From the NCBI RefSeq assembly GCF_040183065.1, contig NC_091126.1:140095204-140159203 (forward strand): a stretch of DNA of 64,000 bases, given 5' to 3'. Under the pieces are notes generated by a model. It had not been told where the DNA came from, did no database searches, and saw nothing but the letters and a program-made list of their open reading frames with translations. Numbering within the stretch: the stretch's first letter is position 1; every line of letters begins with the position of its first letter. Of the stretch, positions 1 to 12,429 are shown piece by piece. Position numbers and translations under genes: made by a program. Source of the stretch: Periplaneta americana (Eukaryota > Arthropoda > Insecta > Blattodea > Blattidae).

Positions 1-1289
1 CTATGCTAACAGAGAGTTAAATGATTTAACTGCATGAAATTGGGCAGTTAAATTAACTAGGTTTTAACAGCCTGTTAGTACTAACAGTAGTTGAATAAAT
101 GCTTCAACTGTTAAGTTTACAGTTAAAATGGAATAACACACTGTTATAATTTAACAAAGGTTGACAAACAGGGCCTAAATAAATTAAATAAGAAGTTGTG
201 TACATTTATGCACACGTTAAACTTTCAAATGCAAGAGCTGGAACATAACTGACAAGGTCAGGAGAAGAAATTACACACGCCATGGAAACACAACTTCTAA
301 ACTTTGCGAATGTATGCAAGGTGTATTCCTGAGAAAATAACATGGAGCCAGCTAATCTACCATTGCAGGGATGGCTGCTTGGACACAAGAAATGAGGATA
401 CTTTTCTCGAGTCAGGTAGTACACACTGTAGAATTTCACAGCCCTTCAACAATAGTTCCCGGCTTGGAGACCAGCTGTTGGAGCTTCTTTATTATTAGTA
501 CCGTTAGATCTGCAAACTGGTTACTCCACCTACAACAAATCTGACAGCTCTCCGTAACTGAAGACTCAGAAACGCACTTCACCCATACAATCTTTCTTCT
601 GTGCGTGATGTCGCGTTACCATGGAAACGAAGTGCTGGATGAGAATGGGAGGGCCTCTACAGTATTTAAGTTTCAATAGACACCACTCAGCACTCTTAAC
701 GGTTGACATTATACTATTCAGCGGATGGTTACAGGTACTATTTATTAACTAAACACTGTTCATAAGACTGAAAAAAAAGCTGTTTTTATTTTAGAAATTT
801 GGTACCGGTAATAACTACAATTAATTATTAAAACGAGATAAAATTGTGTTTTACACATAAATAGGTGATGCCCCTGAGAAAATCATGATTGTAGTTCTTC
901 TACATTTTTAACTCACACTGCATGCTTCCGATTTAAAGAAAGAAATTTAAATTCGGAAACAGAAATGTTTGTAGCGTGTTGGGTAGGTAGCCATAGCACA
1001 TGCTAAACAGGACGAATTTTGTACAGTGTAGTCTTTGTATATGTAATATGAAAAATTTCAGATCAGAAAGCTGAAAAACGTAAATGTGTTGTATGTGATA
1101 AGTTGAGTTTTTCTTTTTAAGCATGAAATTAACGATCATACCACCTTCTGCTCAATGTGCCAAACTTCCTTCACCATTATCAGTGGCAGAAGAACTTTTG
1201 TTACCGAACATGCGGCATCAAAAATACATAAAGGTGCTGTGGTCCCTCATAATGATTGCCCTAAATTGTCCACTTATTTCGAAAGTGTT
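1..1289. other. Unassigned intergenic DNA
   Basis: No supportable gene. AT-rich, with short open frames only. Around 140-175 the text runs into AAACAGGGCC followed by TAA, which could be the terminal repeat of a DNA transposon whose other end is outside the window. That reading is weak. Confidence 0.4.
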
Positions 1290-2320
1290 GTCTCAGGAGA
1301 AGATTGATTTGGTAATTGCACTTCAAGAAGGTACTTTTGCGTTCCATACCGAAAATTGTGGATTGGAAAGAGAGAAGGCTGTTCTGTAACCTTTACATGA
1401 AACAACGGGTCAAAGGACAGGAGAACAAATGTCAGAAGGAAGTGAAACAGGGAGAGGAGTACTACAAGGCTGCCCTTTATCACCTCCCCTCTTCAACATC
1501 TACTTGGAGAATTTAGTGAAGAACTGTTTTCAGAAAATGGAAAGGGTGATAGTAGGAGGAAGAAGAATAAAGTGCATAAAATTTGCTGATGACATGGAAA
1601 TTTAGCAGAAGAGGAGCAGATATTAAGGGATATGCTACTGGAGCGAATTGACAGCTGTGATCACTATGGGATGAAGATAAATCCAAACAGGACGAAGACC
1701 ATTGGTTATCAGGAGAAAAATAAAGAAGTTAAAGGTGCGAATTCTAAATGAGACAGTAGAGGAAGTGCACAGCTTCAAATACTTGGAGTGTACTATAAGC
1801 AGTAATATGAGCTGCTGCCAGGAAGTCAAAAGCAGGATAACAATGGCAAAGGAAGCTTTTAACAGAAAAAGAAGCATCTTCTGCAGACCTCTGGAAAAAG
1901 AACTAAGGAAAAGACTAGTGAAGTGATTTGTGTGGAATGTACGGGAAAGAAACATGGACATTACGGCGAAGTGAAGAGAAGCATTTGAAATGTGGATATG
2001 GAGAAGAATGGAGCATGTGAAGTGGACAGACAGAATAAAAAATGAAGTTGTGTTGAAAAGTGTGGGTGAAGAAAAAATGATGCTGGAACTGATTAGAAAG
2101 AGAATAAGGAATTGTTTGAGTCACTGGCTGAGAAGAAACTGCCTACTGAAAGATGCACTGGAAGGAATAGTGAATGAGAGAAGAATCCGGGGAGAAGAAG
2201 CTATCAGATGATCATATGCGGAGACAAAGAGGAACGCAGAAAATAGGAAAGATTGGAGAATGTTAGGTTTGCAGTGAAGGACCTGACCATGGGTAGAAAG
2301 CTTCGAATGAATGAATAACC
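1290..2320 (+). pseudogene. Decayed LINE (family A): reverse-transcriptase palm and C-terminal region
   Basis: Relic of a non-LTR retrotransposon polyprotein. In shifting frames it keeps DWKERRLFCNLYMKQRVK (about 1,360-1,410), the QGCPLSP motif of RT domain 4 (1465-1485) and the catalytic FADDM box (1582-1596). It also keeps a SFKYLECTISS segment (about 1,770-1,805) and a C-terminal part containing MWIWRRMEHVKWTDRI. Several stops and frameshifts interrupt it, for example TGA after LRKRLVK near 1,924. The 3' end runs through ENRKDWRMLGLQ into a GAATGAATGAA tail near 2,305-2,318. The fragments at 15,540-16,510 and 24,500-24,714 look like other parts of the same family. The 24.5-kb piece aligns by eye with 2,122-2,290 here. 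The clade (RTE- or CR1-like) is not resolved. Confidence 0.8.
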
Positions 2321-2329
2321 ATAACACCA

Positions 2330-3133
2330 TCAGAGTTTCAAGTCCAAAGACTGTACACCTAGTAAAAAATTCTGTGAACTAGAGTTCACGTGTTCCAGGA
2401 CGAAAATGGAAGCAATTGGTTTCATCAGCTATGAACATAATGTGGACTTCTCAGTGTTCAAGATTATGTTGAATACAGTCCAATACATGTTGATTGTTAT
2501 CACAAACTTTCCCATTACATGTCCGGAATTTTCAACAAAGCTTGTTTCCAGACATGGCATATTACAAAAGATTCTTTTATCAGAAAAATGTGTGGTTTTA
2601 TGTAACAGTTATAATTTTGTATTTCAATATTGTAGCAATTTAATGCAATTTAGTAATAATATGATAATAATAGGGTGTAATAATAACAATAGCAGCAGCA
2701 GGAACGACACAAGAACAATGGTATTATTGAAGTTTTCTAAAGGTTAGTATCGGCAGATGAAATGGAATTGAGGTTTCTTTTAGTAATTTAATACATACAA
2801 TTCGCGTGGATTGGAGTTTCTAGCTATACACTGTTGTCACTTCTTTCTTCTTCATTCTTAGACAATAAAATTGTATGTGCCTCTAATTATACATATATAC
2901 ACAGAACACTACTAGTACCTAAGAACTTGTGATAACTAACCAATTAAATATGAAGTTAAGATACAATCTGGCAACATGGAAATGACTCCACATGGACTAA
3001 CCGCAACCACTGAAGAATAACAGATTCTGACTGGTGACAATGATGTGCTGACTGGCACTGCTCAACAAAACAAACTTTCTCTACATAGCTAGCAATCAAA
3101 TGGATGCTGAATGTTAATGTTTGGAGAGTGACG
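2330..3133. other. Unassigned DNA between LINE relic and hAT element
   Basis: No conserved coding signal was seen. A 113-codon open frame at 2406-2747 has no recognisable domain and a low-complexity end (runs of N and S from AAT/AGC repeats), so it is not called as a gene. Confidence 0.4.
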
Positions 3134-3449
3134 ATAATAACTAGAGATCAGATTTTAAAGGGAATCCCTTTTTCTTTATTTCAACACGAAACATGAAATA
3201 ATTAATTACAATGGTCAAAACTATCTTCCACCGACCAAATTATATGGTTTTGACGTCCCTTTTTTAGTACATATTCCCCTTTTCACCTTTCTTTTTAAAA
3301 ACATCTCTTATTCTGGTCCTTTTTTGACAGAATATCGCAAACATTCAGATAATTTTCATATATTTTTTCCGATAGGCCTATAACTCCCTGAGCAAGCGAA
3401 AATAAATATCGTTCTTCTTCTGATTACAGACATTGAAAAACTAATAAAG

Positions 3450-3600
3450 TGTGCTGATTTAGAGTTCAGGATAAAAAGAAAATTTTCACCTCTGGTTTCA
3501 GTTGATGTTGAGCAGTCATTTTCTATTTATAAAGACATTCTGCATTCAAAGAGGCAAAATCATATTGAAGCATATAGAAATGTTGAATGTGATCAAATAC
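3450..3600 (+). pseudogene. hAT transposase C-terminal dimerisation remnant
   Basis: The frame reads KFSPLVSVDVEQSFSIYKD followed by ILHSKRQNHIEAYRNVE. This matches the conserved hAT C-terminal signature (SVDVERSFS-YK-IL--RR), which forms the dimer interface. Nothing upstream in the element codes for the RNase H-like catalytic core. It sits only 300 bp from the left terminal repeat, in line with a large internal deletion. No function is expected. Confidence 0.7.
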
Positions 3601-3840
3601 AACACTTTCCTTATGTTGTGAAGCGATAAATATAAGCTTTTGTGTACTATGCGTATCCATGAATGTGCTGAAGTGTGTTTTCAATTAAAATAGCACCCTT
3701 TTGAGGGAGTAATATAGTCCCTTTTTTTGAATATATCAAATACAACACTTCCCTTGTGTTGTGAAGAGAGAAATGTACGATTGTGTGTGCCCTGTATATC
3801 CATGAATGTGCTGAAGTGTGTTTTGGGAAGTAATATATTA
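3588..3840 (+). repeat. Imperfect direct duplication of about 100 bp inside the hAT element
   Basis: Segment 3,592-3,690 (ATCAAATACAACACTTTCC ... CATGAATGTGCTGAAGTGTG) recurs at about 3,736-3,822 with scattered changes. The copies are separated by a CCCTTTTTTTG-rich spacer. It looks like a local tandem duplication that predates the Tigger insertion at 4,240. Confidence 0.75.
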
Positions 3841-4239
3841 TTGGACCATCGGATCTGTGTCCCTTCAGCACTGTCGTCATTCTTGGAAAAGTTAACGCCT
3901 GTACTCACTCCATTCCACCCGCTTTCCTCCCACCATGTTGAACAGCAGGCCAAGAACCTTGCCAGACAGGGATGTTGTCAAACTTCAGTCAAACGTTGTC
4001 ATAAATAACTGTCCTCCATGCTACAATATCATTTCTTTCAATAAAAATACATCTTGTATTTCTACATTTTTAAATCTAAATCCCATGTCTCGAATCACTT
4101 TCCGTAGCGTTTCTCTCTAACCTTGAAAATTATTGTTTCTCTCGCAACTTCAGTAATTTCTTCAATGTTGGAAATTGTTTCTGCACTGTATAAAATTCTT
4201 GTATCTTTCTTCTTAAAATATATTGGTTCACATCATATA

Positions 4240-6552
4240 CAGTGGACACTGGTTAATTCGACATTCGATAATTCGAATTATTGGGCAATTCGAATAAAAG
4301 TACAATCCCCTTGAAACTCCTATTTAAAATAACGTAAAAAATTTACGTTTAATTCGACGTTTTGAAGCCACCATTTGGATAATTCGAAGGAACAATTTAA
4401 TTTTTTCATTATGAAAAAAGTATTCTGAATTTTATAAAAGTCGAAATATAGTTCGTGTACATCTCAGTTAAAATTTCCAAGAATCCATCTTCTAGTTTCC
4501 GCATTCCTAGTTGCTTATTGTTGAATTTCCATTAGACTGTGACTACTGGCAAACGAACTCTACCTTATTGTCCAGCGCTTTGTGTCTTCAGGTAGACACT
4601 CACCCCTCCCTCATCGCCCAAGAACTGGAAATAACGAAGTACAGTACCCTCCCTTACTTTCACAGTACGTGCAGTACAAAATTCAGTGAACTTAAAACCT
4701 TCAGTTGATAGGAATGTTTCAGTGACACGTTTTACTTACAATGTCAAAACGCGGAGTGTACACCAGTTTAACACTGGCAAAAAAAAGTTGAAGTGCTCAG
4801 GGAAGTAGAAAAGGGAATAAAAAAGAAGAACGTTATTGCCAAGGAATATGGAATATTGCCAAACACTTTATCCACCTACATAAAGAATAAAGAAAAAATA
4901 TTGGAGAGTTGGAACTTACAAAGTGGTGGAAATAGGAAGCGCATAAGAGGAGGTGAATTTCCTGAAGTTGATGAGTGTGTGCTCAAATGGTTCAAACAAT
5001 CGCGTGATCGCAACATACCATTGAGTGGCCCATTAGTGCGTACCAAGGCAGAAGAATTCGCAGAAAAATTTGGCGTTAAAAACTTTAAAGCAAGTTGGGG
5101 TTGGTTCAGTGGATTTCAAGAAAGAAATGGCATTTTGTTTAAAAATGTGTGCTGTGAGAGTGCTTCAGTTAATATGGAAACAGCTAATGAGTGGATTACC
5201 TGAACTCACAAGGAATTACGAACAAAAAGACATCTTTAATGTGGATGAAACTGGACTTTTTTTCAAGTGTATGCCTAACAAAACATTCACATTTAAAGGG
5301 GAGCAGTGCAGCAGCAGAAAAAATAGCAAAGAAAGAGTAACTGTGCTAGTTGGTGCAAATATGGATGGATCTGAAAAGTTGCCGTTGTTAATGATAGGGA
5401 AAGCTGTAAAACCAGGGTGTTTTAAATCTGAAAAGTCTTCCTGTTCAATATGAGGCTAACAAAAAAGCCTGGATGACTGGCGAACTTTTTGAAAATTGGC
5501 TCATATCACTAGACAAAAAAATGTACAGGGCTAATAGAAACATTTTATTGTTTATTGATAACTGCACGGCCCACAATAAGATTCCAAAACTAAAGAACGT
5601 TAAAATAGTGTACTTTCCACCCAACATGACGTCAGTGGTGCAGCCTATGGACCAGGGGGTTATACATAACCTAAAGCACATGTACCGACGGCAAGTGGTT
5701 CTACAGATCATAAACGACGACATTAGAAAGTGTAAAATTGACCTACTGGATGCCAGTAGAATGCTACACAAAGCTTGGAAGCAGGTTACTGCACAAACAA
5801 TTGCAAACTGTTTCCGTAAGGCTGGTTTCAACAATCGAGAAGTTAATACCGGTACTGAAATCGCAACAGAAGAACCAGATGAGCCTATCTCCGAGCAGTG
5901 GCAAGAAATAGCGCCTGACGTTAGTTATGATACATATGTAAATTTTGATGATGGGGTTGCTGTATGTGGAGAGTTGACGGAAGAGATTATGCAAGAAGTG
6001 ACGAGAAATCACATTTTTTCTGATGAGAATGATGGTAATGACGACGAGAATGCCGTAACAGAAGAGCCGTTCCGTCACCTTCTGAAGCATTCAAAATGGT
6101 GGAAGGTTTAAGAGGATTTATTGAGGCTCAACCAAATGTAAAGGATAATTTGTTTCACTCGATAAATGAAATTGAAGACTTTATCTAACATGTAAAATTA
6201 AACAAAACTAAATAAACTAAAATCACGCATTTCTTTATGTAAAAACTTGTAGGCTATGTTGCCTAATGATGTGTGTTTTTTTCTAGTGATAGATTTATGT
6301 TTTAATTTTCTACTGATTGTCTTGTACTAAAGTGCTTTAAACACTGTGTCATGCTACTAGGACTACACTTTTTATGGATAAAATATGGAAATTAAAAGGG
6401 TGAGTTGCATTGCATGTTAATTATAGTATTTGTATGAAATAAATTTATTTCAGGGCACACTATTTTGCAAAATAAAGTGTTTTTTTTTTTTTTTTTGTTA
6501 ATTCGAAGTTTTTTAAATTCCTCTTTGAGTTCGAATTAAAAAGTGTCCACTG
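4240..6552 (+). mobile_element. Tigger/pogo-type DNA transposon, near full length
   Basis: 2,313 bp flanked by TA dinucleotides (4238-4239 and 6553-6554). The terminal inverted repeats start CAGTGGACACT at both ends and continue with TTAATTCGA. AATTCGA-like words recur within 60 bp of each end as subterminal repeats. The interior encodes one transposase on the plus strand. Length, TA target site and CAGT ends all fit the pogo/Tigger group of Tc1-mariner elements. It lies inside the hAT element and is therefore the younger insertion. Confidence 0.92.
4741..6188 (+). pseudogene. Tigger transposase (CENP-B HTH plus DDE domain), broken by four frameshifts
   Basis: The start is ATG 4741 (MSKRGVYTS). 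An extra base in the A-run near 4,782-4,788 shifts the frame into the helix-turn-helix (EVEKGIKKKNVIAKEYGI; NTLSTYIKNK) and the CENP-B-type DNA-binding region (VLKWFKQSRDRNIPLSGP). Further shifts occur near 5,195, 5,437 and 6,075. The last restores an acidic C-terminus ending IEDFI at 6186-6188. The catalytic triad is intact: NVDET (GAT 5244), FIDNCTAH (GAT 5557) and QPMDQG (GAC 5650). The last two are separated by 30 residues (DD30D). No in-frame nonsense codons were noticed apart from those the indels cause, which suggests a young copy or sequencing indels. Confidence 0.9.
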
Positions 6553-7171
6553 TACAAGAATTAAAGGTTCCCTTGGTCTGTTCTTCCCTGGTGATTCTAG
6601 CTTTTCATCTGCACAGACTCCTTCTCTCCTGATTTTCTTTATTAGGTGCTTTGACTTGCCTATATCTTACATAAAATGTTGTATTATTAGTATTAGTTAA
6701 GTAAATAATTTTAATACATAATCAATTGAAATAAAATAAGCCTCACCTGTGATTGCAGCTGCTCTTTTCGTTGCCTGATTTATAGGAAACAGATACTGAC
6801 TTGTTTGTTTCTCTTCATTGCAAAATGTTATTACGTACTTGCTTAATAATATTTCTTTTGCCACTCCGTGCTACAGTGTTCATGTTGAGTTGACAACACT
6901 GGACTGCAAGTGCAAATAAACTGCCCCACAAGAAGGCTCAAAATTGTGAATGGTGGGGGAGAGAAAGGGAGAGAGACAGCAATGCAGGGACAGAAATGAA
7001 TTACCTAGGCTGAAAAGGAATTAGGGTTCAGTTTGCATATCTTACGGGGGCACAGATCCGATGGTCCGACAATAGTCTTTTTTTAAGTCCTTTTTTTGGC
7101 TATAACTTTCCCTTTTCTTGTCCTATTTTGGTGAAAATTTTTCCCTTTAAAATACTGTCTCTAATAATAAC

Positions 7172-9266
7172 AGTAATGTAGTGATCGTAATGTGGAGATA
7201 GAGGTGTCCCAGGATTTCAGGTCAAAACCCGGTAATGTTATCGTAAGGGACTGGAAAAGAGTAGCGCAACATAGACAAGGACAGACTTCATAAAGGAGGC
7301 CAAGGCCCAAAATCGGACTGATACCACAGAAGAAGAATGGTTCAGTGTGATTCAAATTTTATTTAAATAATTTACAACTGTCATTGCTTTAATAACTTAA
7401 TTTTCGGTACATTCTCAGACACAAACTGAGCCGCATTTAGAGAGGCACAAGGTTTCAATGCAATCCATCCTTACGGTCAATTCTTGCGTCTGTGATTGCA
7501 CAACAGCGTAGCAATGATTACACTAATTCGTAAGTCTAAACAAGTCAACATGGTATCCTGAAAATGTAAATGGCATTCACCATTTAGCAAACAGGGAACT
7601 AAATGCTGTTAATGCCTACATCTCCACATATGGCAGCTTGGGGAAACTAGAGTTTAATCTCTTCAGAGAGAGGTGCTGTCCTCGATAAATCCTCAAAACA
7701 CTCTCGCTATTGGAATTTATGGCAACTGTCTTTCTAAAGAGACCCTGTACTGTAATTTTCTCTTTATATTTTGAGTCCAGATCTTGTCACTTCACTTGCA
7801 GCTCTATTAAAATTTGTAAAACCAAGAAAACAATGACACCAAACTGCCCTTAAAGATGCAGACTGTGGTAAATAACAGTATGCACTGTTTTTTATAGCAT
7901 AAAATATATATATGATAAATTTTATTTTCAGGGTAAATCCAATCTATAATGCATACCATTATTCCCTTACAAAGTACCAGAGGAACCTTTCAAAATCAGA
8001 CAACATTTTTTTCCCAGTTGCTGAATTAGCTCAAAGATTATTTTCACTGTACTGCGTACTATTGTGAATTAAAATTTACTACTAATTAGTGCAACAATTC
8101 GAGTACATTAAATCTGCTTTAGCCACAATTGAAATTCTGTACACAAAATATGTACGGTCAGACTGTCTTAAGATCACATACGACTAACACCATTGGATGC
8201 GACTATCTCCTTCGTTAATTTTATGATTTCTAGCTACTTCCAACTGTTGTTATCTCGTCGGAGTGTTCTTAATCCAGACTAAGCATATGCACTATTAGTA
8301 TAATATTGAGAACTGTGAAAGTCACAGGCATGTCATTAATGTGCTAGTCCAATAGAGGATGTAATTTGTTTTTTTTTTCTAATATTATTATTACAAGTGC
8401 AAGAAGTTGCAAAGCAACCCTTTGCTCCCATCATTGTTATACAAATAAGACAAATAGAGGAGCAACTAATATTGAGAATACCACATGTTTCTAAGAAGAG
8501 CACAGGGCTGATACAACTGCGAATGATAGCATCTCACTGTTGTGAACTACCGAGGGCAACGAAATTCATTCCAGTGAAACCTGTTAAGTTGACCACCTGC
8601 TTGCCTCCCGCCCCATGTCTTCAAAATTACCATTACATGTTTTTATGAAAATAAGAAGATAAACAACCACTTGCTACGTGGAATCACGGAAAAATTAACA
8701 TGCTCTGTAATCATGTAATCTATTCCATGTATGAATACTGCAAGACCTATTTTAGTAGGTGTGAATTCTCAAATTTTGAACAAAAAATCATAAGTGACTT
8801 ATAGGAATCCCATTAACATTCTCCAAACGTATGCTCTGTGTTTTCCTATGTCTTTCAGCTATTTCTAAACATAAAAGAGTAATATTTTAATGGACATGAA
8901 GTGACTAGGCTAATATTATTAACTCGACATATGTTTCCTAGAAATGCTAGTATCAGTACATGAAAATATGAATGGACTGATCATATTTTGAGACACAAGA
9001 TTGAAACTAGTCTCACTATTTTCACTCTGATCTTACACTACATCTTCCATTGGGTTTATAACAGACTTTCCTTAGTACTGTACATCTACTAGTAATATAC
9101 TCCATGTTACTTCTATTGGGACTTGTGTACTAGTTCTAAGTTATATACTTTCGAAATCATGTTTGTAATTACTTTAGATAAATTATTTTTAATTTTATCT
9201 GTTTATCTGAAACCCAGTATCAGTAAAATTTGTTGTGCTTTCATTTTGTCTCTTTCGCAAAACTTT
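7172..9266. other. Unassigned DNA, no gene seen
   Basis: About 2.1 kb of AT-rich sequence without a recognisable gene or repeat boundary. There is a short T-run near 8,371 and an 83-codon open frame (8397-8648) with no known domain. Confidence 0.4.
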
Positions 9267-9275
9267 AACATCACT

Positions 9276-9512
9276 TTAGCCAAAGGCATAGCTCAGTTGG
9301 TTAAGGTGCTTGCCTGACAATCCAAAGTTCAGGCGTGGGTTGATTGCGCTTGGGCTGATTACCTGGTTGGGTTTTTTCCGAGGTTTCCCCCAATCGTAAG
9401 GTGAATGTCAGGCAATCTATGGCGAATTCTCAGTCTCATCTCGCAATCACCAATCCCACTGACCCTAAATAACCTCGTAGTTTATACAGCGCGTTAAATA
9501 ACCGAATAAAAA
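9276..9512 (+). mobile_element. tRNA-derived SINE (family S1), copy 1
   Basis: Starts with a tRNA-like head: an A-box region GGCATAGCTCAGTTGG (from 9285), then a decayed B box around GTGGGTTGATTGC. The body contains GCTTGGGCTGATTACC, TCCGAGGTTTCCCCC and GTGAATGTCAGG, ending TTAAATAACCGAATAAAAA. Near-identical 9-bp repeats, AACATCACT (9267-9275) and AACATCATT (9513-9521), are the probable target duplication. The head would have carried the internal pol III promoter, but the B box is damaged here. Confidence 0.85.
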
Positions 9513-10132
9513 AACATCATTGTTGGGTTAACTGCAGTTTTGTATATGTAGTCAAAGTAACACATACGGTAAGTTTTGTGATATCTCTTAATAGCAATTT
9601 ACATACCTAAATTATAAATTATTGTGTAATTCAGATTTTGTATATCTTTTCTTGAAATTACATTACTGAAAATTAGAATCTATTAGTATTCTGTGTTGTT
9701 TAGAAACTACTATTTTGGACTGTAATAGAGCCTTCCAGGAGACAAGTTATCTCTACATACTCAAGGTAAAAGAAGGCTGATGTATTGGTGCCAAAGTCAA
9801 GAAAACACTGCAGCTGTACTTCTCTGCCTCCCATGCTCCTCATGGAATGCATGCAAACTCATTTTTTATATTACCATAGAATTTTTTTTTATCTAATCAC
9901 CACGAAATTCGAACTCTTACACTTGAAATAAAGTTTGTAATTAATTACTGTTGGAACTTGCTTGAAGCTTCCAGAATTTTTTATGTTTATTTATAAAAGT
10001 CTAATAATGAATGAAAAAAATTCAATCTGTTATTAAATTATCAACATGTTTTAGGAAGTTATTACATAAGCTTAGTACGAGATTAAATAATCGTATTTTC
10101 GGACTATCAAGACATACAACTAACATAGATAT

Positions 10133-10393
10133 CAGTCACCGGCGTGGCTCAGTCGGTTAAGGTACTTGCCTGCCAGTCTGAAGTTGCGCTCGGGCGTGGG
10201 TTCGATCCCTGCTTGGGCTGATTACCTGGTTGGGTTTTTTTCCGAGGTTTTCCTCAACAGTAAGGTGAATGCCAGGTAAACTATGGCGAATCCTCGGCCT
10301 CATCTCGCCAAATACCATCTCGCTATCACCAATCTCATTGACGCTAAATAACCTCATAGTTGATACACCATCGTTAAATAACCAACTTAAAAA
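10133..10393 (+). mobile_element. tRNA-derived SINE (family S1), copy 2, best preserved
   Basis: Flanked by a perfect 11-bp duplication AACATAGATAT (10122-10132 and 10394-10404). The head has an A box GTGGCTCAGTCGG and a good B box GGTTCGATCCC (10200-10210), as in a tRNA gene. It is followed by the family body (GGCTGATTACCTGGTTGGG, CCGAGGTTTTCCTC, CTATGGCGAATCCTCGG, ATAACC) and an A-rich end. It contains an extra TCGCCAAATACCATC stretch that copies 1 and 3 lack. This is the best reference copy in the window. Confidence 0.92.
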
Positions 10394-11955
10394 AACATAG
10401 ATATTCTGAAATGCAATGATTTTTACATATAGCAATCACCTTCACACAACTTGATTTTTCTTATGTTTAGTAGAAAAAATTAATCTCGAATATGCTCGAA
10501 TTCCGTTCAACTGAATTATTCAGTCCTATTAAAATACGAAAAGAATTATTTTAACAGCTTCAAGAATTTAGGTAATTTTTTAAAATAGATGTTAATGTAA
10601 CTTTATTCTTAGGATCGTAATTCCAATCTGTCACTTCATATTTTCTCAGCATTTTAGTACTAAAGCCATTTGATCAATAGTAGTGTGGAAACATGAAGTG
10701 GCCAACTAATACAGATTTCACTATGTACGTTTCAGGATACTCTGCAAGAGAGAAAAGCATTGCAACCTAAGGCAGTGAAACAACAAACTGAACACTATCT
10801 CATGTGCATCAGGCACTAAGCTAAAGGCACAGAGTATAATATCTTCTAAAATTGGAGTTAAATTACCCTGCTAAACAGAGAATTGTAGCATCATATGACA
10901 CACGAGGTGAATACATTTTTTAAAATAGAAACTCATCGAATATTACTAATCTGCATCTACTGGACAATGCACTGATGTACAAAGCATCCTCCATCACATC
11001 GTACATTTTAAGAACAATGTAAAAATGAAATAAAAAAAAAAAAAAAGAGATTCTTTTTGTTTGGATTATTTCCATTATTCTAAAAAAAATAAATAAATAT
11101 CGAAGTGGGCTAGATTCGGACAATGGATCAATGGGATTATGTTAGAATAACCCCATCAATTAAGTTTTCTGCTTCGATATATCACGTTTACATACAATTT
11201 TTTAAATTTGAAAGTATTTATCATGATAGAAAGCCCTAATCTAGTAAATGTAGGGATATTACAGACACTGAACTATTACTGCACTTCAAGATAATAGATT
11301 CAGTTTTACAACACTCAACAGGCTATGGGACTCAAATGTTCACATAGGTGGACTGCAGCTTAGATACAAATTGACGTACAGCAAGAAAGTTTTACACTTC
11401 CCTCCCTCCTTGGCTGAACTTGAAATGATATGTAACATGTCCAAACTTAGATTATACTCTAGTATCTTACTGTAGATTTTAAGTGTATGATAACCAGGAC
11501 CAATGAATTTATCGTTCGGTTATAATGAAATACTCTCTTAACTTTGTGATTTCATGTTCTTTTTTAGACAGTACATAGGCCTATGTAATTTTATAATGTT
11601 CACAGGTTAAAATTAAAAGTATCGTATTCAGAATTCTTTAACCTTCCGTCGGGTGCAATATATCTGAAAGATTTGCTTCCTGGGGTTTTAAAAAACGTCA
11701 TTGTTGTAACAGCAAAACAGCTGTACTTCATAGTAGCTTCTTAGAATCCATTGTTGCAACACTTGATTCTCTACTGACCATATGTTAATCTTTAAATCAT
11801 TTTTAATCAGAAGTATCTGAGAGACACATTATGCACGCTCATTTAACTCACTGTTTTAGCAGCTTGCAGTGCTGAATGTTCTATTACTGTGAACAGGATG
11901 TCGCAGAAAAAAGAAATAAAAGATAAAAGTTTATGATTTTGATGATCCCAGGCGT

Positions 11956-12195
11956 GGCCACCAGCATAGCTCAATTGGCTAAGGTGCTTGCCTGCCGATC
12001 TGGAGTTTCACTCGGGCATGGGTTCAATTCCCACTGAGGCTGATTACTGGTTAGGTTCTTTTCCCGAGGTTTTCCCCAATCATAAAGCGAATGTCAGGTA
12101 ATCTATGGCGATTCCTCGGCCTCATCTCGCGATCACCAATCCCATCGATGCTAAATAACCTAATAGTTGATACAATGTCGTTAACCAGTTAAAAA
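11956..12195 (+). mobile_element. tRNA-derived SINE (family S1), copy 3
   Basis: Same layout as the copies at 9.3 and 10.1 kb: head CATAGCTCAATTGGCTAAGG, B-box-like GGTTCAATTCCC, body TGATTACTGGTTAGG and CCGAGGTTTTCCCC, then TAAATAACC and a long A tail (12,187-12,197). The flanking duplication is not clear, perhaps an AAATAAAA-type repeat. Confidence 0.88.
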
Positions 12196-12429
12196 AAAAA
12201 ATAAAACAATCTAAGTGAAATGCTAAGATGTAGTGAATATACTGTGGGACATTTTTCATTTTTTTTTTAAATGTATAGTTGTCAAGCATTTCTAGAATAT
12301 TTATTATTATTTCAGCATTAGAATGTATATTGAAAACAAAATAAAAATTTAATTAATCTAAAATACAGAATTAAGTGTAATGTTACAAAATAAATGCAGA
12401 TTTTATTCCTGGTATAATTTTCAGACATG

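Larger units (their letters stand above)
3142..7163 (+). mobile_element. hAT-superfamily element with 8-bp target duplication, interrupted by a nested Tigger
   Basis: The left end TAGAGATCAGATTTTAAAGGG mirrors the right end, whose reverse complement reads TAGAGACAGTATTTTAAAGGG less small gaps. The ends begin with TAGAG, fitting the hAT terminal pattern. Both are abutted by the same 8-bp direct repeat ATAATAAC (3134-3141 and 7164-7171), the target-site length expected of hAT elements. Removing the Tigger at 4,240-6,552 leaves about 1.7 kb, far below a full hAT. The only coding trace is the dimerisation region near the left end, so this is an internally deleted copy. GGACCATCGGATCTGTG (3,842) recurs inverted near 7,050. 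Both boundaries were read by eye. Confidence 0.72.

Noticed and set aside
140..176. Possible Harbinger-type terminal repeat (AAACAGGGCC then TAA)
   Set aside because: Only one end is in the window and no coding remnant or paired terminus can be shown.
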